Assembly (NCBI RefSeq): GCF_003148495.1
Contig: NZ_QGGH01000013.1
Coordinates: 85,674 to 149,673 of the forward strand
From: Mesorhizobium loti
GTDB taxonomy: Bacteria > Pseudomonadota > Alphaproteobacteria > Rhizobiales > Rhizobiaceae
Length of the DNA stretch: 64,000 nt
Direction: 5' to 3'
Below are positions 62,009-64,000 of the stretch, piece after piece. The position numbers were made by a program, and so were the translations under genes. The stretch's first letter is position 1. The number at the start of each line of letters is the position of its first letter. The notes under the pieces are model-generated. The model did no database searches, had not been told where the DNA came from, and worked only from the letters and a program-made list of their open reading frames with translations.

Positions 62009-63748
62009 TTAGAGGCCGAGGCCTCGCTTGCGGCCAAAACTCCAGTCGATGCCGTCGTCATTTCGAGCGACGCCAGAGATGTGGCGACCAAGATGTTTTT
62101 CCAAGGAGGGCGTCCAAGGTACCAGTTGGAAGCCGAAGCCGTCATCGAGCATGGCGAAGCGGCCGGAGGCGAGCGCGAAGCGTTGCCGGTACGAACCGGC
62201 CACAAACTCGCCGCTGCGAACGCGGTTGAATGGCTGGCCGGTTTCGGCCGAGAGCTTTTGGCCGAGCGCCTCCAGTTCGCGGCGACGCAGCGTGTCGAGC
62301 AGGTTGCGGGTGAAGCTGATGCGTTGGCCATGCCGCTCCCCAAGGCCCTGTTCGACGAGATGGTGGGCGCGCCGCTGCATCGCCTGCCGTACCTCGGCAC
62401 CGAAGCCGGCTTCGGACAGCGCAATCGGTTCTCGGGCGATATTCTGGCGGTCAAGCCAGGTTGCGCCGGCGGCGGTTGTTTGCCGCTCAATATCGAGATC
62501 GGAACGGACAGCGAGTGCTGCGCGCGGATGCCCCTGCGCGTCATGGAACTTGCGCAGCTCAACGATAGAACCCGGAGCGCTGTCGCCGGCGGCATCGAGG
62601 TCGAACAGCTTGATGTGATGCGTACGGCCATCGGTACCATCGACCACGGCGTAGGCGCTCCCCTTCAACTCGTCATCAAGGCCGCGGTCGACCAGTCGAC
62701 CCACGATCGGCGTGTCGAGACGCTCCGCCGCCAGCACATAGTTCGACGCGCCGCGCTCAATGCCCTGTTCGGTAAGCGCACGGTGCATCCGCTTGATGAT
62801 GTCGCCGCGCTCGCCAAGCTCGCGCAGCGTCGCCTCGGCCTTGTCGTCGATCGTCCACTGGCCTGGGCCGACCTGTTCGGCAAGCCCAAGGGTCTCGAGC
62901 TTGCGCACTCGCCCGACCTTCAACACGTGATACGCGTCGGGCTGGGCGTTCGGGGCGCAGGCAAGGTCGATGACGCCTGTCTCGCGGCTGTCGCGAACAA
63001 GCTGCCGGTCAAGCTGGGTCCAACGTTCGACTTCGACCTGGCGCTGTAGATTGCGGCGGATGTCGAGATCGGTGCGCGGGCCGAGCTCCTGGGTGACAAG
63101 ATCGGCGGCGCGAGCCCGCATCCCCTCCTTGATGTAATCGCGGGAGATCACGAGATCCTGCCCGTCATCCGTACGGCCGCGCAAAATGATGTGAAGGTGC
63201 GGGTTGTCGGTGTTCCAGTGATCGACGCCGGCCCAATCGAGCTTCGTGCCGAGATCTTTTTCCATCTGGCCCATCAGATCGCGGGCGAAGGATTTGAGAT
63301 CCACCATGTCGATGGCATCCTCCGGTGAGACGATGAAGCGGAAGTGGTGCCGGTCATCGCCGCACCGCCCGACAAAAGCACCGCCGTCAACCGCATCGGT
63401 CTCCGGCCCGAATAGCCTTGTCTTCCCCCCGTCACGGGTGACGCCCTCGCGGCGCAGATAAGTGAGATGGGCGGCAAGCGGCGCGGCGCGGGCATGGTGG
63501 CGCACCAGCCGTGTCTTGATGATCACGGTTCGCGAGCGGCCGCTGAGGAGACGATTGGCGCGGACGCTCGCCGAGCGGCCGCGCCCGAAGGTCGAGCGGT
63601 TGCCTGGACTGATGCGGCCGGAGCGAGAGATACGGGCGCCAGCCTTCTGGGCGGCGGCAAGCACCTGTGCGATGAAGGGCCGGGCGCGCTGGGTACCGGA
63701 CGAGCGGATGCGGCCTGGCCGGATGCGGAAACCATCCTCGGTGGTCAT
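62009..63748 (-). CDS. VirD2-like relaxase (DUF3363 type)
   Basis: 579 residues from the ATG at 63746-63748 (MTTEDGFRIRPGRIR). N-terminal relaxase domain with HHFRFIVSPEDAIDMVDLKS and the His motif DHWNTDNPHLHIILRGRTDD, then a central and C-terminal DUF3363 region (RQTTAAGATWLDRQNIAREP). The basic N-terminus (RTVIIKTRLVRHHARAAPLA) fits oriT binding. It nicks oriT and pilots DNA through the TraG/Trb machinery. Orthologues are called RlxS in Mesorhizobium ICEs; direct orthology not tested. Confidence 0.93.
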   Translation of the reverse strand: MTTEDGFRIRPGRIRSSGTQRARPFIAQVLAAAQKAGARISRSGRISPGNRSTFGRGRSASVRANRLLSGRSRTVIIKTRLVRHHARAAPLAAHLTYLRREGVTRDGGKTRLFGPETDAVDGGAFVGRCGDDRHHFRFIVSPEDAIDMVDLKSFARDLMGQMEKDLGTKLDWAGVDHWNTDNPHLHIILRGRTDDGQDLVISRDYIKEGMRARAADLVTQELGPRTDLDIRRNLQRQVEVERWTQLDRQLVRDSRETGVIDLACAPNAQPDAYHVLKVGRVRKLETLGLAEQVGPGQWTIDDKAEATLRELGERGDIIKRMHRALTEQGIERGASNYVLAAERLDTPIVGRLVDRGLDDELKGSAYAVVDGTDGRTHHIKLFDLDAAGDSAPGSIVELRKFHDAQGHPRAALAVRSDLDIERQTTAAGATWLDRQNIAREPIALSEAGFGAEVRQAMQRRAHHLVEQGLGERHGQRISFTRNLLDTLRRRELEALGQKLSAETGQPFNRVRSGEFVAGSYRQRFALASGRFAMLDDGFGFQLVPWTPSLEKHLGRHISGVARNDDGIDWSFGRKRGLGL

Positions 63749-63895
63749 GGCGAAGGCCGCGCACATCGCGCCAAGGCATGGAAATTACAGGGAAAACAGC
63801 GGTCCGGTGCGGTGCACCAGATCTTCGCACCTCGCGGAAATGAGGCATAACCCCTTGAAACAACACAACCGATCGACGCCGCACCTCGCGGCCTT
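63749..63895. promoter_or_regulatory. Upstream region of the relaxase gene with a 12-bp direct repeat (candidate oriT or operator)
   Basis: The sequence CGCACCTCGCGG occurs at 63826-63837 and 63880-63891, 54 nt apart, in the 150-nt gap between the relaxase gene and the next minus-strand frame. Relaxase genes commonly sit next to their oriT, so this is the first place to look, but the nick site was not identified. Confidence 0.4.
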
Positions 63896-64000
63896 TTATC
63901 TCGCCATCTTCCGGTTGTTCTGCCCACATTCCGCCTCCATGCACGCCACGGTGCGCTGGAGCTTGCGGTTGCGCGAAAACGCCCATACGCGCTCATGGCT
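63896..64000 (-). CDS. C-terminal part of an unidentified protein (runs off the window)
   Basis: 34 residues ending at a TAA (63896-63898): SHERVWAFSRNRKLQRTVAC, then MEAECGQNNRKMAR. Basic and Cys-containing. It begins upstream beyond the window edge and is transcribed toward the relaxase gene. Composition is protein-like. Family not recognised from this fragment. Confidence 0.5.
   Translation of the reverse strand, partial: SHERVWAFSRNRKLQRTVACMEAECGQNNRKMAR

Noticed and set aside
62081..63049. 322-codon plus-strand frame opposite the relaxase gene
   Set aside because: Shadow of the relaxase coding strand; no ribosome-binding site or motif.

Overview
The window reads as an alphaproteobacterial (Hyphomicrobiales) accessory region, most likely Mesorhizobium or a close relative. 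Pointers are a DUF768 protein, a DUF6894-like protein, a MucR-type zinc-finger regulator, a VirD2-like (DUF3363) relaxase with a full rhizobial-type trb cluster, general amino-acid transporter pieces, and high GC with much Gly/Ala/Arg-rich coding. No nod, nif, fix, rRNA or tRNA gene was recognised, so calling it a symbiosis island would be inference. The genus assignment rests on recalled family distributions and was not searched.

Layout. 1-9 kb is decayed and gene-poor: a CsbD fragment, a rearranged amino-acid ABC transporter remnant, small hypothetical proteins, a CHASE4-GGDEF-EAL protein and a methyltransferase. 9.3-14.5 kb is a bacterial NHEJ locus: a small ATP-dependent ligase and LigD on the minus strand, Ku and an HTH protein on the plus strand. 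14.8-17 kb has a second methyltransferase and a glycine-zipper lipoprotein. 17.2-20.6 kb is a tightly overlapping three-gene operon: a large serine recombinase followed by two different ParB/RepB-like proteins without ParA. 21.9-24.6 kb is a second GGDEF-EAL protein, followed by an IS5-family remnant.

25.4-45.8 kb is a metabolic and regulatory block. A minus-strand operon (PEP mutase/isocitrate lyase-like, solute-binding protein, cystathionine beta-lyase-like, cytochrome P450) is divergent from a LysR gene. An Lrp/AsnC regulator is divergent from an AceE-type E1 protein, an arrangement like Pseudomonas mdeR/mdeB. Then come a luxR-luxI quorum-sensing pair followed by a LysR gene, two small XRE regulators, and a plus-strand operon (IclR, M24 peptidase-like, threonine synthase-like, amino-acid ABC transporter). 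Convergent to it is a GHMP kinase gene overlapping a cysteine-synthase-like gene whose PLP lysine position appears to be Val.

46.7-64 kb is a conjugation module: MucR, then on the minus strand (transcribed from high to low coordinates) a VirD2-like relaxase, the TraG/VirD4 coupling protein, an RHH protein, and trbBCDEJKLFGI plus a DUF2274 gene. A plus-strand hipB-hipA toxin-antitoxin pair with three matching 18-bp operator-like palindromes sits between the RHH gene and trbB, splitting the transfer cluster. Together these suggest an integrative conjugative element whose transfer may be under quorum-sensing control, carrying NHEJ, persistence and metabolic cargo. No tyrosine integrase or att site was identified in the window.
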